Under the pieces are notes generated by a model. That model ran no database searches. It was not told the origin of the DNA and saw only the letters and a program-made list of their open reading frames with translations. Shown piece after piece: positions 12,290-25,978 of a stretch of 64,000 nucleotides of DNA; within the stretch, counting starts at the first letter, position 1; each line of letters opens with the position of its first letter. Location of the stretch: NCBI GenBank assembly GCA_964057225.1, contig OZ059897.1, positions 19,592,001 through 19,656,000 on the forward strand. The letters are read 5' to 3'. The position numbers were made by a program, and so were the translations under genes. Source of the stretch: Auanema rhodensis. Lineage: Eukaryota > Nematoda > Chromadorea > Rhabditida > Rhabditidae.

Positions 12290-15097
12290 TTTGACAAAAA
12301 TTTTTTCGAAAAATTTCAAAATAATTTAGCAAAAAGTAGATGTTTTTAGATTCCATTTTTCAAGGCAAAGACGATAGACAATGTTATTCAACGAAAAAAT
12401 TAATTCTTCAGGGTGAAAATCGAGGATATAAGTGTGAACTTATATCAGTTGATATCTCGGTGCATTTTTAAGCTAGCGCAAATCTGATAACACAGATCGA
12501 CGCAGCTTAAAAATCCGCATCGAATGCACTATATTACATTGAGAAACACTTGATACAAAAATTAGTTATGATTGTTTGAAAAATGATGCATTAGTGTATG
12601 TTGAGTTTCCATGTACACTCAACATTGCTTCCAAAAACATTTTGACAAAAATTTTTTCGAAAAATTTCAAAATAATTTAGCAAAAAGTAGATGTTTTAAG
12701 ATTCCATTTTTCAAGGCAAAGACGATGGACAATGTTATTCAACGAAAAAATTGATTCTTCAGGGTGAAAATCGAGGATATAAGTGTGAACTTATATCAGT
12801 TGATATCTCGGTGCATTTTTAAGCTAGCGCAAATCTGATAACACAGATCGACGCAGCTTAAAAATCCGCATCGAATGCACTATACTACATTGAGAAAAGC
12901 TTAATACAAAAATTAGTTATGATCGTTTGAAAAATGATGCATTAGTGTATGTTGAGTTTCCATGTACACTCAACATTGCTTCCAAAAACATTTTGACAAA
13001 AATTTTTTCGAAAAATTTCAAAATAATTTAGCAAAAAGTAGATGTTTTAAGATTCCATTTTTCAAGGCAAAGACGATGGACAATGTTATTCAACGAAAAA
13101 ATTAATTCTTCAGGGTGAAAATCGAGGATATAAGTGTGAACTTATATCAGTTGATATCTCGGTGCATTTTTAAGCTAGCGCAAATCTGATAACACAGATC
13201 GACGCAGCTTAAAAATCCGCATCGAATGCACTATACTACATTAAGAAACGCTTGATACAAAAATTAGTTATGATCGTTTGAAAAATGATGCATTAGTGTA
13301 TGTTGAGTTTCCATGTACACTCAACATTGCTTCCAAAAACATTTTGACAAAAATTTTTTCGAAAAATTTCAAAATAATTTAGCAAAAAGTAGATGTTTTA
13401 AGATTCCATTTTTCAAGGCAAAGACGATAGACAATGTTATTCAACGAAAAAATTAATTCTTCAGGGTGAAAATCGAGGATATAAGTGTGAACTTATATCA
13501 GTTGATATCTCGGTGCATTTTTAAGCTAGCGCAAATCTGATAACACAGATCGACGCAGCTTAAAAATCCGCATCGAATGCACTATATTACATTGAGAAAC
13601 ACTTGATACAAAAATTAGTTATGATTGTTTGAAAAATGATGCATTAGTGTATGTTGAGTTTCCATGTACACTCAACATTGCTTCCAAAAACATTTTGACA
13701 AAAATTTTTTCGAAAAATTTCAAAATAATTTAGCAAAAAGTAGATGTTTTTAGATTCCATTTTTCAAGGCAAAGACGATAGACAATGTTATTCAACGAAA
13801 AAATTAATTCTTCAGGGTGAAAATCGAGGATATAAGTGTGAACTTATATCAGTTGATATCTCGGTGCATTTTTAAGCTAGCGCAAATCTGATAACACAGA
13901 TCGACGCAGCTTAAAAATCCGCATCGAATGCACTATATTACATTGAGAAACACTTGATACAAAAATTAGTTATGATTGTTTGAAAAATGATGCATTAGTG
14001 TATGTTGAGTTTCCATGTACACTCAACATTGCTTCCAAAAACATTTTGACAAAAATTTTTTCGAAAAATTTCAAAATAATTTAGCAAAAAGTAGATGTTT
14101 TAAGATTCCATTTTTCAAGGCAAAGACGATGGACAATGTTATTCAACGAAAAAATTAATTCTTCAGGGTGAAAATCGAGGATATAAGTGTGAACTTATAT
14201 CAGTTGATATCTCGGTGCATTTTTAAGCTAGCGCAAATCTGATAACACAGATCGACGCAGCTTAAAAATCCGCATCGAATGCACTATACTACATTAAGAA
14301 ACGCTTGATACAAAAATTAGTTATGATCGTTTGAAAAATGATGCATTAGTGTATGTTGAGTTTCCATGTACACTCAACATTGCTTCCAAAAACATTTTGA
14401 CAAAAATTTTTTCGAAAAATTTCAAAATAATTTAGCAAAAAGTAGATGTTTTTAGATTCCATTTTTCAAGGCAAAGACGATAGACAATGTTATTCAACGA
14501 AAAAATTAATTCTTCAGGGTGAAAATCGAGGATATAAGTGTGAACTTATATCAGTTGATATCTCGGTGCATTTTTAAGCTAGCGCAAATCTGATAACACA
14601 GATCGACGCAGCTTAAAAATCCGCATCGAATGCACTATATTACATTGAGAAACGCTTAATACAAAAATTAGTTATGATTGTTTGAAAAATGATGCATTAG
14701 TGTATGTTGAGTTTCCATGTACACTCAACATTGCTTCCAAAAACATTTTGACAAAAATTTTTTCGAAAAATTTCAAAATAATTTAGCAAAAAGTAGATGT
14801 TTTTAGATTCCATTTTTCAAGGCAAAGACGATAGACAATGTTATTCAACGAAAAAATTAATTCTTCAGGGTGAAAATCGAGGATATAAGTGTGAACTTAT
14901 ATCAGTTGATATCTCGGTGCATTTTTAAGCTAGCGCAAATCTGATAACACAGATCGACGCAGCTTAAAAATCCGCATCGAATGCACTATATTACATTGAG
15001 AAACACTTGATACAAAAATTAGTTATGATTGTTTGAAAAATGATGCATTAGTGTATGTTGAGTTTCCATGTACACTCAACATTGCTTCCAAAAACAT
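12290..15097. repeat. Block M36-M43 with private 'gattg' variant
   Basis: Monomers with tatat and gatag (M36, M39, M40, M42, M43) alternate irregularly with ttttaag monomers (M37, M38, M41). The five tatat copies read ttatgattg where all other monomers I inspected read ttatgatcg. This marks a local amplification of one mutated monomer and its neighbours. Confidence 0.82.
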
Positions 15098-16501
15098 TTT
15101 GACAAAAATTTTTTCGAAAAATTTCAAAATAATTTAGCAAAAAGTAGATGTTTTAAGATTCCATTTTTCAAGGCAAAGACGATGGACAATGTTATTCAAC
15201 GAAAAAATTAATTCTTCAGGGTGAAAATCGAGGATATAAGTGTGAACTTATATCAGTTGATATCTCGGTGCATTTTTAAGCTAGCGCAAATCTGATAACA
15301 CAGATCGACGCAGCTTAAAAATCCGCATCGAATGCACTATACTACATTGAGAAACGCTTAATACAAAAATTAGTTATGATCGTTTGAAAAATGATGCATT
15401 AGTGTATGTTGAGTTTCCATGTACACTCAACATTGCTTCCAAAAACATTTTGACAAAAATTTTTTCGAAAAATTTCAAAATAATTTAGCAAAAAGTAGAT
15501 GTTTTTAGATTCCATTTTTCAAGGCAAAGACGATAGACAATGTTATTCAACGAAAAAATTAATTCTTCAGGGTGAAAATCGAGGATATAAGTGTGAACTT
15601 ATATCAGTTGATATCTCGGTGCATTTTTAAGCTAGCGCAAATCTGATAACACAGATCGACGCAGCTTAAAAATCCGCATCGAATGCACTATACTACATTG
15701 AGAAACGCTTAATACAAAAATTAGTTATGATCGTTTGAAAAATGATGCATTAGTGTATGTTGAGTTTCCATGTACACTCAACATTGCTTCCAAAAACATT
15801 TTGACAAAAATTTTTTCGAAAAATTTCAAAATAATTTACCAAAAAGTAGATGTTTTTAGATTCCATTTTTCAAGGCAAAGACGATAGACAATGTTATTCA
15901 ACGAAAAAGTTAATTCTTCAGGGTGAAAATCGAGGATATAAGTGTGAACTTATATCAGTTGATATCTCGGTGCATTTTTAAGCTAGCGCAAATCTGATAA
16001 CACAGATCTACGCAGCTTAAAAATCCGCATCGAATGCACTATATTACATTGAGAAACACTTGATACAAAAATTAGTTGTGATCGTTTGAAAAATGATGCA
16101 TTAGTGTATGTTGAGTTTCCATGTACACTCAACATTGCTTCCAAAAACATTTTGACAAAAATTTTTTCGAAAAATTTCAAAATAATTTAGCAAAAAGTAA
16201 ATGTTTTAAGATTCCATTTTTCAAGGCAAAGACGATGGACAATGTTATTCAACGAAAAAATTAATTCTTCACGGTGAAAATCGAGGATATAAGTGTGAAC
16301 TTATATCAGTTGATATCTCGGTGCATTTTTAAGCTAGCGCAAATCTGATAACACAGATCGACGCAGCTTAAAAATCCGCATCGAATGCACTATACTACAT
16401 TAAGAAACGCTTGATACAAAAATTAGTTATGATCGTTTGAAAAATGATGCATTAGTGTATGTTGAGTTTCCATGTACACTCAACATTGCTTCCAAAAACA
16501 T
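15098..16501. repeat. Block M44-M47 around a 'ttacc' monomer, copy 2
   Basis: This repeats M20-M22 type for type. M46 (15800) starts exactly 8424 bp (24 monomers) after M22 (7376). M46 carries one A-to-G change at about 16079 (ttgtg for ttatg), which removes a reverse-strand stop and creates a spurious short reading frame. M47 carries the private change cacggtg for cagggtg. Confidence 0.82.
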
Positions 16502-18958
16502 TTTGACAAAAATTTTTTCGAAAAATTTCAAAATTATTTAGCAAAAAGTAGATGTTTTTAGATTCCATTTTTCAAGGCAAAGACGATAGACAATGTTATT
16601 CAACGGAAAAGTTAATTCTTCAGGGTGAAAATCGAGGATATAAGTGTGAACTTATATCAGTTGATATCTCGGTGCATTTTTAAGCTAGCGCAAATCTGAT
16701 AACACAGATCTACGCAGCTTAAAAATCCGCATCGAATGCACTATATTACATTGAGAAACACTTAATACAAAAATTAGTTATGATCGTTTGAAAAATGATG
16801 CATTAGTGTATGTTGAGTTTCCATGTACACTCAACATTGCTTCCAAAAACATTTTGATAAAAATTTTTTCGAAAAATTTCAAAATTATTTAGCAAAAAGT
16901 AGATGTTTTTAGATTCCATTTTTTAAGGCAAAGACGATGGACAATGTTATTCAACGAAAAAATTAATTCTTCAGGGTGAAAATCGAGGATATAAGTGTGA
17001 ACTTATATCAGTTGATATCTCGGTGCATTTTTAAGCTAGCGCAAATCTGATAACACAGATCGACGCAGCTTAAAAATCCGGATCGAATGCATTATACTAC
17101 ATTAAGAAACGCTTGATACAAAAATTAGTTATGATCGTTTGAAAAATGATGCATTAGTGTATGTTGAGTTTCCATGTACACTCAACATTGCTTCCAAAAA
17201 CATTTTGACAAAAATTTTTTCGAAAAATTTCAAAATTATTTAGCAAAAAGTAGATGTTTTTAGATTCCATTTTTCAAGGCAAAGACGATAGACAATGTTA
17301 TTCAACGGAAAAGTTAATTCTTCAGGGTGAAAATCGAGGATATAAGTGTGAACTTATATCAGTTGATATCTCGGTGCATTTTTAAGCTAGCGCAAATCTG
17401 AAAACACAGATCGACGCAGCTTAAAAATTTGGATCGAATGCACTATACTACATTAAGAAACGCTTGATACAAAAATTAGTTATGATCGTTTGAAAAATGA
17501 TGCATTAGTGTATGTTGAGTTTCCATGTACACTCAACATTGCTTCCAAAAACATTTTGACAAAAATTTTTTCGAAAAATTTCAAAATAATTTAGCAAAAA
17601 GTAAATGTTTTAAGATTCCATTTTTCAAGGCAAAGACGATGGACAATGTTATTCAACGAAAAAATTAATTCTTCAGGGTGAAAATCGAGGATATAAGTGT
17701 GAACTTATATCAGTTGATATCTCGGTGCATTTTTAAGCTAGCGCAAATCTGATAACACAGATCGACGCAGCTTAAAAATCCGCATCGAATGCACTATACT
17801 ACATTGAGAAAAGCTTAATACAAAAATTAGTTATGATCGTTTGAAAAATGATGCATTAGTGTATGTTGAGTTTCCATGTACACTCAACATTGCTTCCAAA
17901 AACATTTTGACAAAAATTTTTTCGAAAAATTTCAAAATAATTTAGCAAAAAGTAAATGTTTTAAGATTCCATTTTTCAAGGCAAAGACGATGGACAATGT
18001 TATTCAACGAAAAAATTAATTCTTCAGGGTGAAAATCGAGGATATAAGTGTGAACTTATATCAGTTGATATCTCGGTGCATTTTTAAGCTAGCGCAAATC
18101 TGATAACACAGATCGACGCAGCTTAAAAATCCGCATCGAATGCACTATACTACATTGAGAAAAGCTTAATACAAAAATTAGTTATGATCGTTTGAAAAAT
18201 GATGCATTAGTGTATGTTGAGTTTCCATGTACACTCAACATTGCTTTCAAAAACATTTTGACAAAAATTTTTTCGAAAAATTTCAAAATAATTTAGCAAA
18301 AAGTAAATGTTTTAAGATTCCATTTTTCAAGGCAAAGACGATGGACAATGTTATTCAACGAAAAAATTAATTCTTCAGGGTGAAAATCGAGGATATAAGT
18401 GTGAACTTATATCAGTTGATATCTCGGTGCATTTTTAAGCTAGCGCAAATCTGATAACACAGATCGACGCAGCTTAAAAATCCGCATCGAATGCACTATA
18501 CTACATTGAGAAACGCTTAATACAAAAATTAGTTATGATCGTTTGAAAAATGATGCATTAGTGTATGTTGAGTTTCCATGTACACTCAACATTGCTTCCA
18601 AAAACATTTTGACAAAAATTTTTTCGAAAAATTTCAAAATTATTTAGCAAAAAGTAGATGTTTTTAGATTCCATTTTTCAAGGCAAAGACGATAGACAAT
18701 GTTATTCAACGGAAAAGTTAATTCTTCAGGGTGAAAATCGAGGATATAAGTGTGAACTTATATCAGTTGATATCTCGGTGCATTTTTAAGCTAGCGCAAA
18801 TCTGATAACACAGATCGACGCAGCTTAAAAATCCGCATCGAATGCACTATACTACATTGAGAAACGCTTAATACAAAAATTAGTTATGATCGTTTGAAAA
18901 ATGATGCATTAGTGTATGTTGAGTTTCCATGTACACTCAACATTGCTTCCAAAAACAT
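16502..18958. repeat. Transition block M48-M54
   Basis: M48, M50 and M54 share aattattt with cggaaaagttaatt. M49 carries gataaaaa and ccggat. M51-M53 are three consecutive gtaaat monomers, the longest run of that type in the window. M50 carries the private aatttggatcg and also ctgaaaacac, a variant otherwise seen in the tetramer block. No fixed higher-order period is visible here. Confidence 0.75.
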
Positions 18959-21900
18959 TTTGACAAAAATTTTTTCGAAAAATTTCAAAATAATTTAGCA
19001 AAAAGTAGATGTTTTTAGATTCCTTTTTTCAAGGCAAAGACGATGGACAATGTTATTCAACGAAAAAATTATTTCTTCAGGGTGAAAATCGAGGATATAA
19101 GTGTGAACTTATATCAGTTGATATCTCGGTGCATTTTTAAGCTAGCGCAAATCTGATAACACAGATCGACGCAGCTTAAGAATCCGCATCGAATGCACTA
19201 TACTACATTGAGAAACGCTTAATACAAAAATTAGTTATGATCGTTTGAAAAATGATGCATTAGTGTATGTTGAGTTTCCATGTACACTCAACATTGCTTC
19301 CAAAAACATTTTGACAAGAATTTTTTCGAAAAATTTCAAAATAATTTAGCAAAAAGTAGATGTTTTTAGATTCCTTTTTTCAAGGCAAAGACGATGGACA
19401 ATGTTATTCAACGAAAAAATTATTTCTTCAGGGTGAAAATCGAGGATATAAGTGTGAACTTATATCAGTTGATATCTCGGTGCATTTTTAAGCTAGCGCA
19501 AATCTGATAACACAGATCGACGCAGCTTAAAAATCCGGATCGAATGCACTATACTACATTAAGAAACGCTTGATACAAAAATTAGTTATGATCGTTTGAA
19601 AAATGATGCATTAGTGTATGTTGAGTTTCCATGTACACTCAACATTGCTTCCAAAAACATTTTGACAAAAATTTTTTCGAAAAATTTCAAAATAATTTAG
19701 CAAAAAGTAGATGTTTTTAGATTCCATTTTTCAAGGCAAAGACGATAGACAATGTTATTCAACGGAAAAGTTAATTCTTCAGGGTGAAAATCGAGGATAT
19801 AAGTGTGAACTTATATCAGTTGATATCTCGGTGCATTTTTAAGCTAGCGCAAATCTGATAACACAGATCGACGCAGCTTAAAAATCCGCATCGAATGCAC
19901 TATACTACATTGAAAAACGCTTGATACAAAAATTAGTTATGATCGTTTGAAAAATGATGCATTAGTGTATGTTGAGTTTCCATGTACACTCAATATTGCT
20001 TCCAAAAACATTTTGACAAAAATTTTTTCGAAAAATTTCAAAATAATTTAGCAAAAAGTAGATGTTTTTAGATTCCATTTTTCAAGGCAAAGACGATAGA
20101 CAATGTTATTCAACGGAAAAGTTAATTCTTCAGGGTGAAAATCGAGGATATAAGTGTGAACTTATATCAGTTGATATCTCGGTGCATTTTTAAGCTAGCG
20201 CAAATCTGATAACACAGATCGACGCAGCTTAAAAATCCGCATCGAATGCACTATACTACATTGAAAAACGCTTGATACAAAAATTAGTTATGATCGTTTG
20301 AAAAATGATGCATTAGTGTATGTTGAGTTTCCATGTACACTCAATATTGCTTCCAAAAACATTTTGACAAAAATTTTTTCGAAAAATTTCAAAATAATTT
20401 AGCAAAAAGTAGATGTTTTTAGATTCCTTTTTTCAAGGCAAAGACGATGGACAATGTTATTCAACGAAAAAATTATTTCTTCAGGGTGAAAATCGAGGAT
20501 ATAAGTGCGAACTTATATCAGTTGATATCTCGGTGCATTTTTAAGCTAGCGCAAATCTGATAACACAGATCGACGCAGCTTAAAAATCCGCATCGAATGC
20601 ACTATACTACATTGAGAAACGCTTAATACAAAAATTAGTTATGATCGTTTGAAAAATGATGCATTAGTGTATGTTGAGTTTCCATGTACACTCAACATTG
20701 CTTCCAAAAACATTTTGACAAAAATTTTTTCGAAAAATTTCAAAATAATTTAGCAAAAAGTAGATGTTTTTAGATTCCATTTTTCAAGGCAAAGACGATA
20801 GACAATGTTATTCAACGGAAAAGTTAATTCTTCAGGGTGAAAATCGAGGATATAAGTGTGAACTTATATCAGTTGATATCTCGGTGCATTTTTAAGCTAG
20901 CGCAAATCTGATAACACAGATCGACGCAGCTTAAAAATCCGCATCGAATGCACTATACTACATTGAAAAACGCTTGATACAAAAATTAGTTATGATCGTT
21001 TGAAAAATGATGCATTAGTGTATGTTGAGTTTCCATGTACACTCAATATTGCTTCCAAAAACATTTTGACAAAAATTTTTTCGAAAAATTTCAAAATAAT
21101 TTAGCAAAAAGTAGATGTTTTTAGATTCCTTTTTTCAAGGCAAAGACGATGGACAATGTTATTCAACGAAAAAATTCATTCTTCAGGGTGAAAATCGAGG
21201 ATATAAGTGCGAACTTATATCAGTTGATATCTCGGTGCATTTTTAAGCTAGCGCAAATCTGATAACACAGATCGACGCAGCTTAAAAATCCGCATCGAAT
21301 GCACTATACTACATTGAGAAACGCTTAATACAAAAATTAGTTATGATCGTTTGAAAAATGATGCATTAGTGTATGTTGAGTTTCCATGTACACTCAACAT
21401 TGCTTCCAAAAACATTTTGACAAAAATTTTTTCGAAAAATTTCAAAATAATTTAGCAAAAAGTAGATGTTTTTAGATTCCTTTTTTCAAGGCAAAGACGA
21501 TGGACAATGTTATTCAACGAAAAAATTATTTCTTCAGGGTGAAAATCGAGGATATAAGTGTGAACTTATATCAGTTGATATCTCGGTGCATTTTTAAGCT
21601 AGCGCAAATCTGATAACACAGATCGACGCAGCTTAAAAATCCGCATCGAATGCACTATACTACATTGAAAAACGCTTAATACAAAAATTAGTTATGATCG
21701 TTTGAAAAATGATGCATTAGTGTATGTTGAGTTTCCATGTACACTCAACATTGCTTCCAAAAACATTTTGACAAAAATTTTTTCGAAAAATTTCAAAATA
21801 ATTTAGCAAAAAGTAGATGTTTTTAGATTCGATTTTTCAAGGCAAAGACGATGGACAATGTTATTCAACGAAAAAATTAATTCTTCAGGGTGAAAATCGA

Positions 21901-22468
21901 GGATATAAGTGTGAACTTATATCAGTTGATATCTCGGTGCATTTTTAAGCTAGCGCAAATCTGATAACACAGATCGACGCAGCTTAAAAATCCGCATCGA
22001 ATGCACTATACTACATTGAAAAACGCTTGATACAAAAATTAGTTATGATCGTTTGAAAAATGATGCATTAGTGTATGTTGAGTTTCCATGTACACTCAAT
22101 ATTGCTTCCAAAAACATTTTGACAAAAATTTTTTCGAAAAATTTCAAAATAATTTAGCAAAAAGTAGATGTTTTTAGATTCCTTTTTTCAAGGCAAAGAC
22201 GATGGACAATGTTATTCAACGAAAAAATTATTTCTTCAGGGTGAAAATCGAGGATATAAGAGTGAACTTATATCAGTTGATATCTCGGTGCATTTTTAAG
22301 CTAGCGCAAATCTGATAACACAGATCGACGCAGCTTAAAAATCCGCATCGAATGCACTATACTACATTGAGAAACGCTTAATACAAAAATTAGTTATGAT
22401 CGTTTGAAAAATGATGCATTAGTGTATGTTGAGTTTCCATGTACACTCAACATTGCTTCCAAAAACAT
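18959..22468. repeat. Irregular pentamer-HOR territory M55-M64, expanded and recombined
   Basis: M55 has ttaagaatcc; M56 has gacaagaa and ccggat. These are followed by monomers of the pentamer set in altered order: M57 and M58 both cggaaaag with caatatt, M59 agtgcga, M60 caatatt, M61 agtgcga (with private ttcatt), M62 gaaaaacgcttaat, M63 a chimera, M64 aagagtga. It reads as pentamer copies reshuffled by local duplication. Confidence 0.78.
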
Positions 22469-24223
22469 TTTGACAAAAATTTTTTCGAAAAATTTCAAAA
22501 TAATTTAGCAAAAAGTAGATGTTTTTAGATTCCTTTTTTCAAGGCAAAGACGATGGACAATGTTATTCAACGAAAAAATTATTTCTTCAGGGTGAAAATC
22601 GAGGATATAAGTGTGAACTTATATCAGTTGATATCTCGGTGCATTTTTAAGCTAGCGCAAATCTGATAACACAGATCGACGCAGCTTAAAAATCCGGATC
22701 GAATGCACTATACTACATTAAGAAACGCTTGATACAAAAATTAGTTATGATCGTTTGAAAAATGATGCATTAGTGTATGTTGAGTTTCCATGTACACTCA
22801 ACATTGCTTCCAAAAACATTTTGACAAAAATTTTTTCGAAAAATTTCAAAATAATTTAGCAAAAAGTAGATGTTTTTAGATTCCATTTTTCAAGGCAAAG
22901 ACGATAGACAATGTTATTCAACGGAAAAGTTAATTCTTCAGGGTGAAAATCGAGGATATAAGTGTGAACTTATATCAGTTGATATCTCGGTGCATTTTTA
23001 AGCTAGCGCAAATCTGATAACACAGATCGACGCAGCTTAAAAATCCGCATCGAATGCACTATACTACATTGAAAAACGCTTGATACAAAAATTAGTTATG
23101 ATCGTTTGAAAAATGATGCATTAGTGTATGTTGAGTTTCCATGTACACTCAATATTGCTTCCAAAAACATTTTGACAAAAATTTTTTCGAAAAATTTCAA
23201 AATAATTTAGCAAAAAGTAGATGTTTTTAGATTCCTTTTTTCAAGGCAAAGACGATGGACAATGTTATTCAACGAAAAAATTATTTCTTCAGGGTGAAAA
23301 TCGAGGATATAAGTGCGAACTTATATCAGTTGATATCTCGGTGCATTTTTAAGCTAGCGCAAATCTGATAACACAGATCGACGCAGCTTAAAAATCCGCA
23401 TCGAATGCACTATACTACATTGAGAAACGCTTAATACAAAAATTAGTTATGATCGTTTGAAAAATGATGCATTAGTGTATGTTGAGTTTCCATGTACACT
23501 CAACATTGCTTCCAAAAACATTTTGACAAAAATTTTTTCGAAAAATTTCAAAATAATTTAGCAAAAAGTAGATGTTTTTAGATTCCTTTTTTCAAGGCAA
23601 AGACGATGGACAATGTTATTCAACGAAAAAATTATTTCTTCAGGGTGAAAATCGAGGATATAAGTGTGAACTTATATCAGTTGATATCTCGGTGCATTTT
23701 TAAGCTAGCGCAAATCTGATAACACAGATCGACGCAGCTTAAAAATCCGCATCGAATGCACTATACTACATTGAAAAACGCTTAATACAAAAATTAGTTA
23801 TGATCGTTTGAAAAATGATGCATTAGTGTATGTTGAGTTTCCATGTACACTCAACATTGCTTCCAAAAACATTTTGACAAAAATTTTTTCGAAAAATTTC
23901 AAAATAATTTAGCAAAAAGTAGATGTTTTTAGATTTGATTTTTCAAGGCAAAGACGATGGACAATGTTATTCAACGAAAAAATTAATTCTTCAGGGTGAA
24001 AATCGAGGATATAAGTGTGAACTTATATCAGTTGATATCTCGGTGCATTTTTAAGCTAGCGCAAATCTGATAACACAGATCGACGCAGCTTAAAAATCCG
24101 CATCGAATGCACTATACTACATTGAGAAACGCTTAATACAAAAATTAGTTATGATCGTTTGAAAAATGATGCATTAGTGTATGTTGAGTTTCCATGTACA
24201 CTCAACATTGCTTCCAAAAACAT
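22469..24223. repeat. Pentamer HOR copy M65-M69 (1755 bp)
   Basis: Five types in order: (1) cctttttt with ccggat and ttaagaaacgcttgat; (2) gatag with cggaaaag, ttgaaaaacgcttgat and caatatt; (3) ttattt with agtgcga and cgcttaat; (4) ttattt with ttgaaaaacgcttaat; (5) a gattttt monomer. In M69 the fifth type reads atttgattttt and ends in cgcttaat rather than aagcttaat. Confidence 0.85.
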
Positions 24224-25978
24224 TTTGACAAAAATTTTTTCGAAAAATTTCAAAATAATTTACCAAAAAGTAGATGTTTTTAGATTCCATTTTTCAAGGC
24301 AAAGACGATAGACAATGTTATTCAACGAAAAAGTTAATTCTTCAGGGTGAAAATCGAGGATATAAGTGTGAACTTATATCAGTTGATATCTCGGTGCATT
24401 TTTAAGCTAGCGCAAATCTGATAACACAGATCTACGCAGCTTAAAAATCCGCATCGAATGCACTATATTACATTGAGAAACACTTGATACAAAAATTAGT
24501 TATGATCGTTTGAAAAATGATGCATTAGTGTATGTTGAGTTTCCATGTACACTCAACATTGCTTCCAAAAACATTTTGACAAAAATTTTTTCGAAAAATT
24601 TCAAAATAATTTAGCAAAAAGTAAATGTTTTAAGATTCCATTTTTCAAGGCAAAGACGATGGACAATGTTATTCAACGAAAAAATTAATTCTTCAGGGTG
24701 AAAATCGAGGATATAAGTGTGAACTTATATCAGTTGATATCTCGGTGCATTTTTAAGCTAGCGCAAATCTGATAACACAGATCGACGCAGCTTAAAAATC
24801 CGCATCGAATGCACTATACTACATTGAAAAACGCTTGATACAAAAATTAGTTATGATCGTTTGAAAAATGATGCATTAGTGTATGTTGAGTTTCCATGTA
24901 CACTCAACATTGCTTCCAAAAACATTTTGACAAAAATTTTTTCGAAAAATTTCAAAATAATTTAGCAAAAAGTAGATGTTTTTAGATTCCTTTTTTCAAG
25001 GCAAAGACGATGGACAATGTTATTCAACGAAAAAATTATTTCTTCAGGGTGAAAATCGAGGATATAAGAGTGAACTTATATCAGTTGATATCTCGGTGCA
25101 TTTTTAAGCTAGCGCAAATCTGATAACACAGATCGACGCAGCTTAAAAATCCGCATCGAATGCACTATACTACATTGAGAAACGCTTAATACAAAAATTA
25201 GTTATGATCGTTTGAAAAATGATGCATTAGTGTATGTTGAGTTTCCATGTACACTCAACATTGCTTCCAAAAACATTTTGACAAAAATTTTTTCGAAAAA
25301 TTTCAAAATAATTTAGCAAAAAGTAGATGTTTTTAGATTCCTTTTTTCAAGGCAAAGACGATGGACAATGTTATTCAACGAAAAAATTATTTCTTCAGGG
25401 TGAAAATCGAGGATAAAAGTGTGAACTTATATCAGTTGATATCTCGGTGCATTTTTAAGCTAGCGCAAATCTGATAACACAGATCGACGCAGCTTAAAAA
25501 TCCGCATCGAATGCACTATATTACATTGAGAAACACTTGATACAAAAATTAGTTATGATCGTTTGAAAAATGATGCATTAGTGTATGTTGAGTTTCCATG
25601 TACACTCAACATTGCTTCCAAAAACATTTTGACAAAAATTTTTTCGAAAAATTTCAAAATAATTTAGCAAAAAGTAAATGTTTTAAGATTCCATTTTTCA
25701 AGGCAAAGACGATGGACAATGTTATTCAACGAAAAAATTAATTCTTCAGGGTGAAAATCGAGGATATAAGTGTGAACTTATATCAGTTGATATCTCGGTG
25801 CATTTTTAAGCTAGCGCAAATCTGATAACACAGATCGACGCAGCTTAAGAATCCGCATCGAATGCACTATACTACATTGAGAAACGCTTAATACAAAAAT
25901 TAGTTATGATCGTTTGAAAAATGATGCATTAGTGTATGTTGAGTTTCCATGTACACTCAACATTGCTTCCAAAAACAT
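24224..25978. repeat. Block M70-M74, 'ttacc' monomer copy plus ttaagaatcc monomer
   Basis: M70 (24224) is the last ttacc and ctacg monomer in the window, again 8424 bp after the previous one (15800), and again followed by a gtaaat monomer (M71). M72 has aagagtga. M73 has ggataaaagtg, which weakens dyad 1, plus tatat. M74 has gtaaat with ttaagaatcc. The pair M73-M74 recurs as M102-M103 and M107-M108. Confidence 0.78.

Noticed and set aside
15983-16180. A 65-codon reverse-strand reading frame, the longest in the window
   Set aside because: It starts at TTG, lies wholly in satellite sequence across M46 and M47, and exists only because one substitution at about 16079 turned a stop codon, present in the other monomers, into a sense codon. 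No ribosome binding site, domain or conservation supports it.
7376-24574. A true 24-monomer higher-order repeat spanning M22-M45 and M46-M69
   Set aside because: Only the first one or two monomers and the three upstream ones correspond; the remaining monomer types do not match in order, so the equal spacing alone is not enough.
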